From the NCBI GenBank assembly GCA_014155875.1, contig JACEFZ010013526.1, positions 55,001 to 119,000 on the forward strand: DNA of 64,000 nt, in the 5' to 3' direction. The notes below the pieces were generated by a model. It was not told the DNA's origin and did not search any database. It saw only the letters and a program-made list of their open reading frames with translations. The position numbers were made by a program, and so were the translations under genes. This stretch comes from Cepaea nemoralis (taxonomy: Eukaryota > Mollusca > Gastropoda > Stylommatophora > Helicidae). Shown here piece by piece: positions 47,197 to 59,589 of the stretch (position 1 is the first letter of the stretch; every line of letters starts with the position of its first letter).

Positions 47197-48041
47197 GAGA
47201 CTGCCAGTAGATGTCTGTCACTTGGCAAAAGTAATAGTACGTCTTGTCCAGGTGTCAGTGTTATTGTCCTATTTCCTCTGTTTGCATATTGTCTGTAAAT
47301 AGCAACAGATTGTTTCAATGCTTCTTTAGCTAGTACACAAGATTTCATAATTCTATCTCGCAATAATGTTACATGTTCATACGATTATAAAGGTTTATGG
47401 TCATTTACAGTTTCAGTTAGAATGGAGTGAAAGATAGATAATGGGCCGCGTGGTTTGGCTCCATAAACAAGTTCAAATGGTGAGAAACCTGTACTGGAAT
47501 GAGATACTTCGCGATATGCAAATAGTATGGCTGGTAAATAAGTATCCCAGTCTTCTGGATGTTCCTGAGTAACTTTAGCCAACATATGCTTGAGGTTGCC
47601 GTTCATCTTCTCTACGATCCCCCTAGAATGAGGGTGGTATGGTCTATTAAAGCACTGCTTTACTCCTACCATTCTAGTAAAGGCTTGAGTGGCTGCAGCA
47701 ATAAACTGACTTCCCCTATCTGAGAGAATGGTATCAGGGAATCCTATCCTTGAAAAAATGTGGAAGACAACTTCCATTACATCCTTAGATGTTATATTTT
47801 TGAGTGGAATAGCCTCAGGCCATCTACTACAGAGATCAATTATAGTTAGAATGTACTTATTACCTCTTGATGTAATATGGTTTAAAGGACCTACGATATC
47901 TACTGAGATCTTTTTGAAAGGTCTACTTGCTAGATCTGTTATCTGTAGTTCTGCTTCCGGATGTTTCCCCTTTTTCACAAGCTTCTGGCAGATGTCACAC
48001 TTTCTGCAATATTGCTTGGTGTCACTGCAGAATCTAGGTCA
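47197..48041 (-). pseudogene. Element C integrase
   Basis: Minus-strand frame 47978-47385: ISVDIVGPLNHITSRGNKYI, SRWPEAIPLKNI, FPDTILSDRGSQFIAA, PYHPHSRGIVEKMNGNLKH and STGFSPFELVYGAKPRG. The D, D and E of the rve catalytic triad are present (VDIVGP, SDRGSQF, GIVEKMN). It is separated from the upstream frame by one in-frame TGA at 48039-48041, where element E has Trp (QFYWP), so a single nonsense change breaks a long polyprotein. The CRKCDICQK part of the HHCC finger lies just after the stop. Downstream coding continues in another frame to about 47230 before the insertion. Confidence 0.85.
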
Positions 48042-49208
48042 GTAGAACTGGGTTAGTAATCTAGATCTTGTTTTCGAATAAGCCATATGCCCTGCAAAGG
48101 GTATGTCGTGTGCTAGTTGCAAAGCTTTTCTGCGGTGTTCTGTTGGTAACACCGTTTGCTCAGTGGTGTTGGTATCTTTGGTGTAATACCGTGTGAGAAT
48201 ACCACCTTTGAGGACAAAGTGCCATCTAGCATTCTTTGTTATTCTTGGCTTTTGGCCTATCAAATTAAAATATTTTTGCAAAGATGCATCGGCCTTTTGG
48301 GCTTTTATGAAATTTTCTCTCATGGTATTGAGAGGTAGTATAACTGGGCTTAAAATTTCTAAAGCCTCAGTTTGGTTAATTTGATCTTGCACTTTCGCAG
48401 CAGATCTAGTTACTGCATTTGAAACAGAATTTTGACATGATGATGTTACATTTGACACAATACAATCATTCGATGATGTTACTACATTGGCAAACATACA
48501 TTCATTTGAAGATGTTAAACCATTGTCAACAATACATTCAGCAGAAGATGTTACATAATCAACGATACATTCAGCAGAAGATGTTACACCGTCATGTGGC
48601 ATATCATTTACTTCAGGAAGGTTACCCACGATTATGTCACAACATGGGTTAGATAATGCTGCGCATTTAACCTTTCCTGTGAGGAATGGGGTGTCAATAT
48701 ATGCCCATGCAAGTGGGTATTTCTCGATGTTACCTGAGAAAGTTCTGCATGTAATATGTTTGCCTGTATAGTCTGCAGGTAAGATAAAGTCTCTCTTTAA
48801 ACCAATAAGAGTACACCCGCTATCACGTAAAACTGTGGCTGATCTGCCATTTACAAAACCTTGGTGGATGTTAAGTTTACCTTTAGAATCTATCACCAAG
48901 TTAGCTTCTTCATTGGCAATAGGTATTGAATGGCCGCATGTTAGTAAGCCATCCTCGTGAAAACGATTGCAGGTGGTACACTTTTCAAGATGGAAAACAT
49001 CTATGGCCTCTGCAGAATTAACTGGATGATCTTCTACTTGTTCCTCATCAGAGGAAGAGCTATCGAACATGGCTGCATTAGCATTTCTGGTCATTTGTTT
49101 ACCTTTACAGGCATGACGCCGGTGGCCATTTGCTTTACAAAGGAAGCATTTGGTTAGTCGTTTGTAGCTCTTTCTCTCCTTATCTTGCTTATCTATATAG
49201 TTTTGCAA
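48039..49208 (-). pseudogene. Element C zinc knuckle, protease and pre-integrase region
   Basis: A 389 aa open frame, +/-1 from gag because of an apparent one-base loss near 49200. In order: the CCHC knuckle CFLCKANGHRRHAC, an Asp/Ser/Glu-rich linker, the CTTCNRFHEDGLLTCGHSIP motif, retropepsin with VLRDSGCTLIGLKRDF, repeats of a CMFANVVTSS-like segment (four or five copies of about 12 residues), then NARWHFVLKGGILTRYYT and the first half of the HHCC finger (AHDIPFAGHMAYSKTRSRLL). The protease active site is intact. Confidence 0.85.
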
Positions 49209-50293
49209 GTATTGAGGTAACCTGGGTGTCTATCACACATATCACTTTCATTATGTGGAAGATTGCAATATCTGCATTGGTAGTTCTTACTTACAGATTG
49301 CTTAAAGGGTTTCTGTTTATTGTAGGCACCTGACTTTGTTCTCTCAAAGGTAGCGGCTGCTACAAACTGTGTGTCAGTCAATATACTAGTAAAACAATTT
49401 TTGTTGGCCGTGAAATAAGCCGAACCCCGTTTTTCAATTTGTTGCACACTCTCGCACTCACATTCTTGCAGAAATTTAGAAAATGGTGGTGGTAGAGATG
49501 AAATGATTTTATCTCTAAGAATCAAATCTTTAAATTTATCAAAGTTGTTATTTACTTTGGCTGATGACAACCATTTACAGAACACATCCTGTACTACTGA
49601 AATGTAGTCAGAGAACGTTTGTGTCGGTTTTGGAGCTAGTTTACTCAACTGTTCTCTGTAGCCTGCTTCATCTAACAGGAAGTGTGACATAATTTTGGCC
49701 TTTATGTACTGATAGTTTTTTCTGAGATCTTTGGGAATGGTCTCTATAACTTTGAGAGGTTCCCCTGAAAGACTTCTCATATAAATAATATTCCATTTAG
49801 TCTCTGGGATCTGATAATGCTCCATTATCGTTTCGAAATTTTGGGTGAAGACTGCAATGCAATCGCCCGTAGTGACATTTTTGACGAACCCTTGCCACTT
49901 TTTGTATTGATTTTCTTTTTCTTGCCTTTCTAATTTCATGGATTCCTTAGGGGATGATGTTTGAGCTTCTATCTGTTTAATTTTCAGCTGCATCTCAAGT
50001 TCTCTCCTCTTACTCTTGGTCAAGGTCTCAGCTTTTCTTATTTCGGCATCTGTTTCTGCCTGTTTCGATTTGGCCGCTAATTCCGACTGTTTTATAGCAG
50101 CTTCTGATTCTGCTTTTCTAGCCTCTAATTCTGCCTTTTTCAGCTCTCTTTCCGCAGCTCTGTCCTCACGTTCTCTGGCTTTGTCTTGTAACTGGACATA
50201 CTCTGCATATTTTGCCTCATTCCATTTTGTTAACTCGTCACCATTTAACTTTAATTTTAGCCCAGACTCAATGAAATCGTCCAATGTAGACAT
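49193..50293 (-). CDS. Element C gag (366 aa)
   Basis: N-terminus MSTLDDFIESGLKLKLNGDE; Lys/Glu coiled coil (about 30-125); capsid-like region (KKWQGFVKNV, WNIIYMRSLSGEPLKVIETI, IMSHFLLDEAGYREQLSKL, KFKDLILRDKIISSLPPPFS); first zinc finger CRYCNLPHNESDMC. It ends early because of a frameshift; the second knuckle is in the next frame. The start Met is supported by the similar starts of gags A, B and D. Confidence 0.85.
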   Translation of the reverse strand: MSTLDDFIESGLKLKLNGDELTKWNEAKYAEYVQLQDKAREREDRAAERELKKAELEARKAESEAAIKQSELAAKSKQAETDAEIRKAETLTKSKRRELEMQLKIKQIEAQTSSPKESMKLERQEKENQYKKWQGFVKNVTTGDCIAVFTQNFETIMEHYQIPETKWNIIYMRSLSGEPLKVIETIPKDLRKNYQYIKAKIMSHFLLDEAGYREQLSKLAPKPTQTFSDYISVVQDVFCKWLSSAKVNNNFDKFKDLILRDKIISSLPPPFSKFLQECECESVQQIEKRGSAYFTANKNCFTSILTDTQFVAAATFERTKSGAYNKQKPFKQSVSKNYQCRYCNLPHNESDMCDRHPGYLNTCKTI

Positions 50294-50699
50294 GATAAAT
50301 TAATTTACTTATATCGAATGTACAGAAAAATAATTATCTGGTGTTAGTAGATACAATAATTGTACAATAAATCACTACTACAGCAAATGCCTGAACTCGC
50401 ACAAAAGTATGTATAAAAAAGAGAATACTTAAGTGAATTTGGAGCTCTGGAGTATGTTGGAACACTGTACCAGAGAATGGCTGCTTGATATTTACCGTTA
50501 GAAAAATTGATCTTCGGTTGATAACACTTTAGGGTGACACAAAAACCTGTTGCTTTTGGAAGGAAAAAAGTTAGAATGTGTATGTTTGTGTGGTGTATGC
50601 GTTGTCAGCTAAGTTTTGTAGGTTTGTATGCTGTCAAGTATGTTTGTTAGTCGTATGTCGTCCGTTTAACACTCACTTTCCATGTTACTTCTGTACAAA

Positions 50700-50867
50700 A
50701 ACTTTCCGCGTACCCTCACGTTCACACCTATTTTACAACTGGTCTAAAGATGGACGATGCACCCACGTTCACACCTTTCTCTAAATGGTTCTAAGCTGGA
50801 CGATGCACCCACGTTCACACCTTTCTCTAAATGGTTCTAAGCTGGACGATGCACCCACGTTCACACC
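50700..50867. repeat. 46 bp tandem repeat abutting the 5' LTR of element C
   Basis: GGACGATGCACCCACGTTCA, then CACCTTTCTCTAAATGGTTC, recurs at 50752, 50798 and 50844 (period 46). Each unit includes CACCCACGTTCACACC, and the last ends directly on the LTR, so the presumed primer binding site is contained in the repeated unit. Confidence 0.85.
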
Positions 50868-51423
50868 TGTCAGGATCTTGCAACTTAATCACACAGGCTC
50901 GTAACAACTAACAGATGTGATACAAACACTGTCACAGAATGACTATACGTGACACATGGCGAATACAATGATACACACTTTATTCGCACTTCTCATTCGC
51001 CACCAATGTTACAGGCATCGCGCAATCACAATATCGATGCCATTATACAATAAATACAATCAATATATACATTCAATGCATTAATACTTCACTCACAATC
51101 TACGACTCAGGCGCACAGTCTACTATACCCAAACAGGCGTTCTCTCTCTTAGCGTCCACTCACACAAGTAATACGATCACACATTCCATCCACGTCTGTC
51201 CAGTACTACCGTCCGACGCCGTCTGCCTTCCAACCGCCGTGAGTTCTCCTTGGTCAGGTTGTCTCCCTGCGTGGACTCCGTGTGCCACGCGTGTCACAAC
51301 TGGCCCTCCCGTCGCTGCGTGGTTAGTGTCGCTCACAGGCGTACCTGCAGGCAGGCGTACACAGCCGTAATTGCCAGGCGTCAATGATGAAGACGCGGCA
51401 TATCTGCTGGGGAGATTATGACA
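50868..51423 (-). repeat. 5' LTR of element C (556 bp)
   Basis: TG..CA ends, partner of 42898-43446. Confidence 0.88.
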
Positions 51424-51929
51424 GTTTCCTCTGACAGAAACTCATCAAGGGAAATATTATTTCCTCGAGGTCCCCGTAACTAGGCAATATTCAACATATG
51501 TAGTCGCAGAAGTCTGTAGAAATTGATATAACTTTTAGCTCCCGCTTATTGGCAGGGTTTGTAGGTAGTGTTGTCCCTTTAGAGATACGTATGTCCCTTG
51601 TATCAGTATTGATGTTGTCAGCGTCTTGGGAGTATGAAAGAGGGCATATGACAAGGACAGGACACAAGTATGCCATGGATAGGATATAGACGGACTAGAG
51701 TATACATCTACAGACAGGACATAGGGATATAGATAGGACAATGTCCTAAGTGACAGGACAACCTTGAACTGAACGACCTGAGACACCAGTCATCAACAGA
51801 CGCGGTGAGGACAGGACGACATCCAGAATACCGAGACATCCGACATAGCACGACTATTGCGGACCACACGGGTTCAAATAGTACGTGACCACAAGACTAA
51901 GGGTTAGAGAGATCAGACTGGACAGGATC
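51424..51929. other. No recognisable gene
   Basis: Purine-rich, with repeated GGACAGGA/GACATAGG words. No supported ORF. Confidence 0.5.
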
Positions 51930-52490
51930 AAATCAAATCAAATCAACTTTATTAGGGTCACAAATTGGTGCGCGCAGGCCCGTCTTACATTCGGCCCTTC
52001 CAATCACTCGTCTTTCGTTCATCATTTACATAGGAAGAAATATAAACATTGTGAAATGAATGTTGTAAACATAAACAAGGCTAATTACCATGTTATGAAG
52101 CCCATCTCCCACCTATCCATACATCACCCCACCCACACAACACCCCCACCTACCCACACATACGCGCACCAAGGGACACATACACACCCCACCTACCGAC
52201 ACACACGCACACCAAGGGACACATACATACCCCACCAACCGACCCATTCCCCTCCCGCACCTCCCCCACCCACACACACTGCCCTCACCTGATCCCCCAA
52301 CCAAAACACACTCGCCACCCACAAACATTCCCCCACCAACCCACACATCCCACGCCCATCCACATACACATCCTACCCCACACATCCTCTCCCCACCCAC
52401 ACCCCAAACCACCCATCCCCCAGCCACATCTTCATCGACAACATATTCCCAACCCATGCACACAATCCCCCACCAACCCACACATCCTGT
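51930..52490 (-). mobile_element. LINE-R tail joined to CA-rich VNTR, second copy
   Basis: It begins (AAATC)n, then AACTTTATTAGGGTCACAAA, CAGGCCCGTCTTACATTCGG and a TTGTAAACATAAACAAGGC block shared with 16395-16550. From about 52110 it becomes the CACCCACACATCCCC-type VNTR, as in 16557-16836. The tail composition differs ((AAATC)n versus (GAAC)n), so the copies are independent insertions. Confidence 0.65.
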
Positions 52491-52599
52491 TACCTAAACT
52501 ATCACTTTTTGTGTATAAAAGTATATTGATAAATTGTTAATTGCCACTTCCAAGGGAAGTAATAATCTGTTCAGAAACAATAATTACTATAAAATAGAC

Positions 52600-53700
52600 T
52601 TTAAAAAATTTCATCGTTAAAAGAGTGTATTGAAATAGGTAAAGAACTGGGATATACTGGTGAGAATATATCACAGTTGTCTGAAAAGAAATATAGAGAA
52701 ATGTCAGAATGAGAAGAGAGTGCACAACAACGCCAACTCAAGAAAGAAGAACTTGAAGCAGCTACGAGAGCACAAAAACGCCAACTCAAAAAAGAAGAAC
52801 TTGAAAGCAGCTACGAAACAAAAATTGTTAGAGTTACAGGCAAAGAAATTGGAATCTGAAACACAGATAAAAATGAAGAAATTAGAGAGTGAGTCATGGG
52901 TACATATTGCAACTAAAATGTTAGAAAGCAAACAACCAGGCCAACAGTTTAAAAAGTATCAAGGCATTTTTACACCATTCTGTGCCGGTGATTCTATCTC
53001 AGCTTGGACTGAGAATTTTGAACCATAATGAAGTGACAAGAAATTCCAAAAGAAAACTGGGCAATATTATATATACGTAATCTCGCTTTAGAACCCTTAA
53101 GATTCATTGAAACCATACCTCAGGAATTGAGAAAAGACTATGACTATATTCGACAAAGGGTCATACAGCATTTTCTTTTCGATGCTCCAGGTTACCAAGT
53201 GCAATTTTCAAAATTAAGCTCAAAATCCAGTCGAACCTTCATTGATTACGTATCAGAAGTTCAGGATACCTTTAATAATGGATAAATGCAGCTAAAATAA
53301 GTAAGAGTTTTGACAAGTTAAAAGATCTGATGATAAAGTACAAACATCATAACTTATATACCTACCCCGTGTGCAAAGTTTTTGCAACAGAGTGATTGTG
53401 AAAACATTGAACAATTAGAACGGATAGGGTCGGCTTATTTTACATCAAATAGAGATATTTTCACTCTAAACTCCAATTAAAATGAGATAGTAGCTGCAAT
53501 GAATGTTAAATAAGCAAAAACATTCAGTTACAAAAAGAAACCAAAGGCAAGCTCAACACCATGTACATATTGCCAATTGTTACTCGAACAATATCAAATG
53601 TGTGACAAGAACCCTGGGTACAGAGCTCATTTTGAAATGATAGTCAATAAACAGCAGACTAAAAGAAACCAGTATAAGAGAGCTATAAAGTGGTTTTTCC
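52600..53700 (+). pseudogene. Element D gag, heavily degraded
   Basis: The + strand, in shifting frames: KECIEIGKELGYTGENISQL, a coiled coil with repeats of AQQRQLKKEELEA, KKYQGIFTPFCAGDSISAWT, EPLRFIETIPQELRKDYDYI, and the finger CTYCQLLLEQYQMC. Each piece aligns with gag C. Many stops and indels make it a fossil. It is on the opposite strand to C and E. Confidence 0.8.
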
Positions 53701-54038
53701 CCCAAAAGTTTTGGACATTATTCAAGCTGTTGTGAGGAGCGCAAGATGTTAAAGAATGCAAACGCTGCACTGATTGACACCAGTTCATACCGACTGTGAA
53801 TGTGAGAGTAAAAATCCATGAGTGAATGCATTAGAAGCAATCGATGTGTTTAATTTTGACAAATATGAAATATGTAATAAATTTAATGCAGATGGTATTT
53901 TGGAATTTGGCCATACTGTACCTTATTCACACGAAATTGTCAACGCTGTCGTTTCCTCCAGAGGGACACTAAACTGTTAAGAACTGTTTCCATGAAGAAA
54001 TTAAAACATGGGTACATAATCAGCCAAACGATATTGCA

Positions 54039-54494
54039 GTGACAAAGCTGACTGCAATGAAACAAAAATCAAATTATCAAACACAACCAGTACATCCAAT
54101 AAACCCAAGGGAAACTACAATTCACAAGACGACAAAACACTCCAGGAAAACGCATTACGCAGATTCCTCTACATTGAATCGTTTTAAATTTCTAGATAAA
54201 AGTGTCAATGACAGTAGTGACAAACCAAGGGAAGTTTGTACCATCACTAAAGTAACATCACAAAAAAGCAATCACTCATACAGACTGTATGCAAACAAAA
54301 GAACTCAGACATTACATTTAGAACTAGAATCAGATGCCCTACGGTCATGTGCACACAGACAACACTTTCTGAAAGACACGAACAGAAAACAGCTACATTC
54401 CCCAACATTCAACAAGACACGAACGATTGACGACATCGGGGCTGATAGTAGACTCACCGACTCAGAGACAGATGGCTATGACATTCTCTCATAG
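54039..54494 (+). other. Unrecognised 151-codon open frame within element D
   Basis: A Ser/Thr/Lys/His-rich frame (for example HKTTKHSRKTHYADSSTLNR) lies between the gag and RNase H remnants. No family recognised; possibly a neutral open frame in a decayed element. Confidence 0.3.
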
Positions 54495-55129
54495 GGACAT
54501 AATAGAACAGACATAGAACGGAACTTCCATTATATACTTCTATCCCCCTCATATCACTTCCACTACTGCTGCTACTAATGACATTACTGTCAGCACTGCG
54601 TACACTTCAACGTCAGTTGTCATTAGCCCTATTGCTACTGCCAAATCAACTAACGGTGATACCGACAACATGATTGATAAATCAAGCACCACAGTTCACA
54701 TTGATAACCTAATGAAAGCAAGAGTTTTGTTCTGGTTTTATTGGCTTGAATGTTGTGCTGACAATAATCATATTGCCAGTCGTGTATAAGTTGCCAAAAT
54801 TTACTTAGAAAGGTAGAGAACCTTATAAAAGAAGTCCAACCTATGCGACTGGCCTCTCAACTATTCAACAAGTTACCTTCAAATGAGTCGGATCTCGTAG
54901 CTACCTGACTACACAAGAAACAGAAATGTATTCTTACCATATTGAATTTGTACGATAAACTCATACCAAATCCTGCTGAGTTAACATGTATTTGTTCGAA
55001 TCTGCAAGTGAAATCGAAATCAAAGTCTGTTGTAAAAAGTGCTGGTTTAGAAAATGCAATATTACAAATAAAGAAATGATTCTCAAGTGCATCTATTTTG
55101 CAATTACCTAACACAGAATTTTTTTTTTC

Positions 55130-55480
55130 ATTTTAAGGACAGATGCCTGTACCACTGCTATCTCTGGCGTACTTCTTCAACGCTACAATGCTATAGATCA
55201 TCCAGTGATTTATGTTAGCAGAAATTTAACACCAGCTGAGACGCGCTATAGCGTGGCACAGCTTGAATTTCTCGCTCTAGTATACTCTGTAAATAAATTG
55301 GCCAAATATCTCGCTGGTACGAACTTCTTCGTAGAGTCCGACAACCAAAGAACAATAGGATTCATCGATGGTCATTGCTACTCCAAGACTTCTCATTTTC
55401 CATACGGCATATAAGAGGAGTTGACAATATTATAGCTGATCTGCTTACACGGTCGTCAGATCCACCAGTCACCTAGATCT
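55130..55480 (+). pseudogene. Element D RNase H
   Basis: The + strand reads LRTDACTTAISGVLLQ, HPVIYVSRNLTPAETRYSVA, QLEFLALVYSVNKLAKYL and NFFVESDNQ, then in another frame IIADLLTRSS. These are the catalytic Asp, Glu and Asp segments and the usual C-terminal LSR-like motif of Ty3-type RNase H. Protease, integrase and RT are not found between gag and this domain. Confidence 0.8.
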
Positions 55481-55864
55481 ATCTACCTCGTCACGATATT
55501 TTTATTAAATAGTGATACTTTATTAAAGTTTCACAATCAGATACAGAAGTAATGATTTAATCCTCAAAATCAGAAACTAATATGACAGTGTTATTTAATT
55601 ACTTATTTATTTTCTTAGAATTTTTCTTTTCATCAGATACAATTTTTCAACAAGAAATACACGACAGTAACCTTATTATTAATATACAAAATGAAATTGT
55701 GATAATATGACCAGTGTTGAATGTGTGAACATTTTGCTAAGTTAAATTATTAATGCCAGTTAACACAATGTACTTAATTAATTACCAAGGGTTGATAATT
55801 ATAGGAGACATTACACACAATGATGGTGATATATAAACACACACATGTGGCAATAATGTATAAG
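55481..55864. other. AT-rich, no recognisable gene
   Basis: No ORF or repeat recognised. It may include the 3' end of element D. Confidence 0.5.
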
Positions 55865-55940
55865 GCAGAGCGCGGGATCCACGGTAGCGTAGTAACTAAA
55901 TAATTGTCTGACCTGGGTTTGAATCACAGCTCAGTAGATT
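55865..55940 (+). repeat. tRNA-like SINE head
   Basis: GGATCCACGGTAGCGTAGTA, then ACTAAATAATTGTCTGACCT and GGGTTTGAATC, have A-box- and B-box-like spacing. The body after it is short and degenerate. Confidence 0.5.
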
Positions 55941-56499
55941 AGATGTTTTAGAAAAAAAAATTCTAGGACTCCCATCTCGTCTCAAACGTTGTGGGTTTCC
56001 AATAATTTACATATGAAGTAGAGACGGCCCGCGCGATGCCTATCACATCGCAAACCCGATTGGTCTGTAAAATATGGGTCTAGCAGCAGTTGCCAACTGC
56101 GCATTAAAGCATGTAGAATGTTCATTTACTTGCTAAGGCAGAGCAGATGGGAGACAGCCGCCTATACTACCACATAAGCGTGCGGGTGAGCTATAAACCC
56201 TCAAATGAATTCCCCTGTAGTAGTCATAACAATGTTGTTTATACAAAGACAGAAAGGGAATAAAGGTGCACGAGGCAGGACGTTCGAAGGATCGACCGAG
56301 AATAGTTCCGCCAAGGATGTCAGACATGGTGACGGTGATGCGGTGTACATTACACATGAACCTCATTCACGAAAAGTGGCGGTCTGTCAGAGAAGACGTC
56401 AGCTTTCTTGACCAGGTCTTCCATGATCAGGTCGTAGCCGTTGAGTACAATCACCAGGGATGACCCCATGTACAGACTGTGAAGTCAAATAATGGAGGA

Positions 56500-57065
56500 A
56501 CATTTTTGATTGTTACAATGACAGATGAATGTCGACTGTTATATTAAGGGTTAAGTGGCGATGAATGTTGACTGTTAAGTGAGTGGTGAAGAATGAAGAG
56601 TGTTACAATGAGTGATAAGGAATGTTGACTGTTACATAGCGGGCTGAGTGATAAGGAATGTTGACTGTTATATTGAGAGGTCAGTGATGAGGAATGTGGA
56701 CTGTTGCAGTGAGTGGTGTGGAATATTGAACATTCAAATGAGGGATGGGGAATATTGAATTGTACAATGTTCGATTAGAAATATTGACTATAACGATGAA
56801 GGTAAAGTATGTGTTGACTTCTACGATGAGGAATGAGTAATGTTTTATCTTGATGGGGAATATTGACCGTCACACGAAGACCTGAGGTATATTGACCGTC
56901 ACACTGAGAAGATGGGGAACGTTGACCGTCACACTGAAAAGATGGGGAATGTTGACCATCACACTGAAGAGATGGGGAATGTTGACCGTGACAAGAAGAG
57001 ATGGGGAACGTTGAGTCACACTGAGAGATGGGGAATATTGACTATTACATTGGAGCATGAGGCAT
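56500..57065. repeat. Irregular minisatellite of about 28-35 bp units
   Basis: Units of GATGGGGAATGTTGACCGTC and ACACTGAAGA diverge leftwards into GTGATAAGGAATGTTGACTG. Over ten copies, best preserved at 56860-57020. Confidence 0.85.
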
Positions 57066-57135
57066 GTTAAGTGTCTATGAATCGGTCGTAACTCTACGAT
57101 TTATTTTTATATAGTAATCATCCGTGTAGCTTCTT

Positions 57136-57204
57136 CGGTTCATCATCATCAAGTGTCTTGCCGACTGACATGGGTGATCATGAAGAAGCAAACGATCATT
57201 TTAC
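57136..57204 (-). mobile_element. LINE-E 3' tip
   Basis: The reverse complement, ATGTCAGTCGGCAAGACAC, then TTGATGATGATGAA, matches the LINE-E end at 37640-37680. 57205-57715 between it and the next LINE-E piece contains an unrecognised 74-codon frame and nothing else supported. Confidence 0.5.
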
Positions 57205-57717
57205 ACGCCTTATGCCGCTTTAGAAACATGGGACTAGACACATAAAGTTGCGGCCCCGCCGACACTCAGTTTTTGATGTGGTTAGTGTCACACCGGACGC
57301 CTTTACTTCCCACAACATTTGCCATTTCATCCTGGATAGAGCTAGGAACACAAGTCAGTTTAAAAAACAGATTGGAATCAAACCAGAGACCATGACCGGC
57401 AGACATGTTTCTAGCCTCTACGACACAGAGGCTGGCATCAAACTGCGTGCTGTCCCGGTTTTCTTGCTATGACAAACGGGCTAGCAACAAGCTTCTGTCG
57501 CTGTCTGTCTCGATCTCTGTTTCCATAAATCGTTTCAATTGTCACTGTACTTTTCAGCATCTCTGTTCTTATAATGTGACCCAGGAGGATTATTGCCCTT
57601 TGATTGTGTTTCTGAAATGCTGTCTGTATGTCTTAGCCTTTGTGAACACATTTAGATCGCCCGTTGTTGTAGTTCCGGGAATTGCCAGCATTCTTCTCCA
57701 CGGCTAGATTTCAGAGC

Positions 57718-57839
<122 letters not shown>

Positions 57840-57844
57840 TTTTT

Positions 57845-58078
57845 TTTTCTGCATTTCCCGTGCACTTTTCCCCATCAATCTTGCCAGTTATCGCTACGTT
57901 TTCCAGCTTCATAACATGCCCAAAATATCGTGTCTGTCTACGTTAATTTCTCAAATCAATTTACTGTTTTCATTTGTTTCTTGTAATACTTGCTCTTTGG
58001 GTTTTCTCCATCTCCGTGGTTTTCTTTGCATTCTTCTCAGAAACCACATTTCCACTGCAATTAGATATTTATAACCTT
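57845..58078 (-). mobile_element. LINE-E fragment
   Basis: The minus strand encodes [31 protein letters not shown] and [14 protein letters not shown], paralleling 14480-14250. Confidence 0.7.
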
Positions 58079-58087
58079 TTTTGAATT

Positions 58088-58095
<8 letters not shown>

Positions 58096-58161
<66 letters not shown>

Positions 58162-58715
58162 TCTCTCTTGTGTGGGTCGGGGATGTGTGTAAGTGGTGGA
58201 TGTGTGGGTGGGTCCAGGTTTGTGTGTGTGTGGGTAGGTGCGGGATGTGTGAGTTGGCGGAATGTGTGTGTGTGTGGGTTGGGGATGTGTGGTTGGGGGA
58301 TGTGTGTTTGGCTATATGATTGGTGGTGTGTGGGGTGGTGGAGGATATGTTGGTGGGTTAGTGTTTGTAGGTTATGGAATGGGTGGAGGATGTGTGGGTG
58401 TGGGTGGGGAGATGTGTGAAGGTGGGGGATTGTGTGGGTGGGTGGGTAGGTGAATGTGTGTCTGGGTTTGTGTGTGGGTGGGTGGGAGATTGTGGGGGAT
58501 GTGTGGGGGTGGGTGGGTGGAGGATGTGTGGGAGTGTGAGTGTGTGTTCGTTGGGAAGTGGAGGAATGTGTGTGTGTGTGTGGGTGCGGGATGTTTGGGT
58601 GGGTTGAGATTGTATGGATGGTGGATGTGTCTAAGTGGGATGTTTGTAAGTGGGTGATGAATGGGCGGGTCCGGGTCTTGTGTGTGGGTAGGTGCGGGAT
58701 GTGTGCAGTTGGCGG
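58096..58715. repeat. (CT)n followed by GT-rich VNTR
   Basis: CT run at 58096-58165, then irregular GTGTGGGTGGGGGATGTGTG units to about 58715. The composition is the complement of the CA-rich VNTRs at 16557 and 52110, but no LINE-R tail is attached. Confidence 0.85.
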
Positions 58716-59157
58716 GGAAATCATTTTTTTAACATGTTACGTGTTTTTATTGGTTGTACATAAAACATGCTCTACCATCTCATAGATGCTCCCTGGTGTT
58801 GTCCAAGACCCATCCCTAACAGGCCGGAGCCTGATTGGAGGAGTTCTCTCCTTTCTGACCTCCTTAGATCTCTTCCTCACAACTTTGGAGTGGAGAGCAC
58901 AGGAGACACAGTACGGGAGCTTGGCATACAGCTTTGGCAGGGCATACATTTCATAAACACTGGCGTCGGAAATAATCCCTGACAGCTGCTTCCTTCACGA
59001 CGTTTCTGAACACAATTTTCTAGGTGGCCTCTCCTTTCGGACACATCTAGCACAGTTTGTGCAGCGTGACCTCGGCCTTTCTCGGAACGTCCGTTATTTC
59101 TTAGGTTCATAGTCACTGTACAATCAAATACGTCTGGTTTGTCTCGGGTCTAAAACC
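58716..59157. other. Unassigned sequence
   Basis: Minus-strand open segments (for example MTMNLRNNGRSEKGRGHAAQ) do not match any family I recognise. Confidence 0.4.
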
Positions 59158-59275
59158 TAAGTGCCCGTCTTTGTCCGAGCAAGTCATTGTCTGAGCAAGT
59201 CATTGCCCGACCAAGTCTTTGTCCAAGCAAGTCATTGTCTGAGCAAGTCATTGCCCCAGCAAGTCATTGTCTGCC
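59158..59275. repeat. 16 bp tandem repeat
   Basis: About seven units of GAGCAAGTCATTGTCT with minor variants. Confidence 0.85.
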
Positions 59276-59589
59276 TATCTTCAACTCTGGGTTGCCTCTG
59301 TTTCCCTAGCGGCTTTGATTGCGCGATTGCGATAAATTGGACTTTTAACCTTCTGAGGTACACGTTGATCGTGTCACTTACCTATATCTACCTTTTTGTT
59401 TGTCTGCACTGACATGAGTACAATCACGTTTTTCACTTTCCATTTTTATTATTCAGTTATGATGCATTACTATAGTCACTGACGTGTCTTCCTTATGTTT
59501 ATATGTGGTGTTGTGTCTATTGTTAGATAATGAAGGCTAGACGCCGTGTTTACCGTTATTGCGTTCTGTAACTCTGCATTACTTCGTGT

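Larger units (their letters stand above)
42898..51423 (-). mobile_element. LTR element C, Gmr1-like family, split by a 3.7 kb insertion
   Basis: LTRs at 42898-43446 and 50868-51423 share TGTCAGGATCTTGCAAC.. ..TGCTGGGGAGATT. The right copy ends ATGACA, and the left has lost about 7 bp there. Flanking gttta and gtttc match 4/5. Minus-strand order: 5' LTR, leader with a 46 bp tandem repeat, gag, protease, integrase, [insertion 43513-47191], integrase tail, 3' LTR. RT, RNase H and polypurine tract are absent, deleted up to a few bp into the 3' LTR. The LTRs differ at about 20 sites in 549 bp, so it is older than A and B. Confidence 0.87.

Noticed and set aside
50700..50867. CRISPR-like 46 bp repeat
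   Set aside because: No spacer variation; tandem repeat in a retrotransposon leader.
57248..57472. Short conserved-looking frame (RPRRHSVFDVVSV..)
   Set aside because: Only 74 codons, no recognised domain or splice context; not enough to call a gene.
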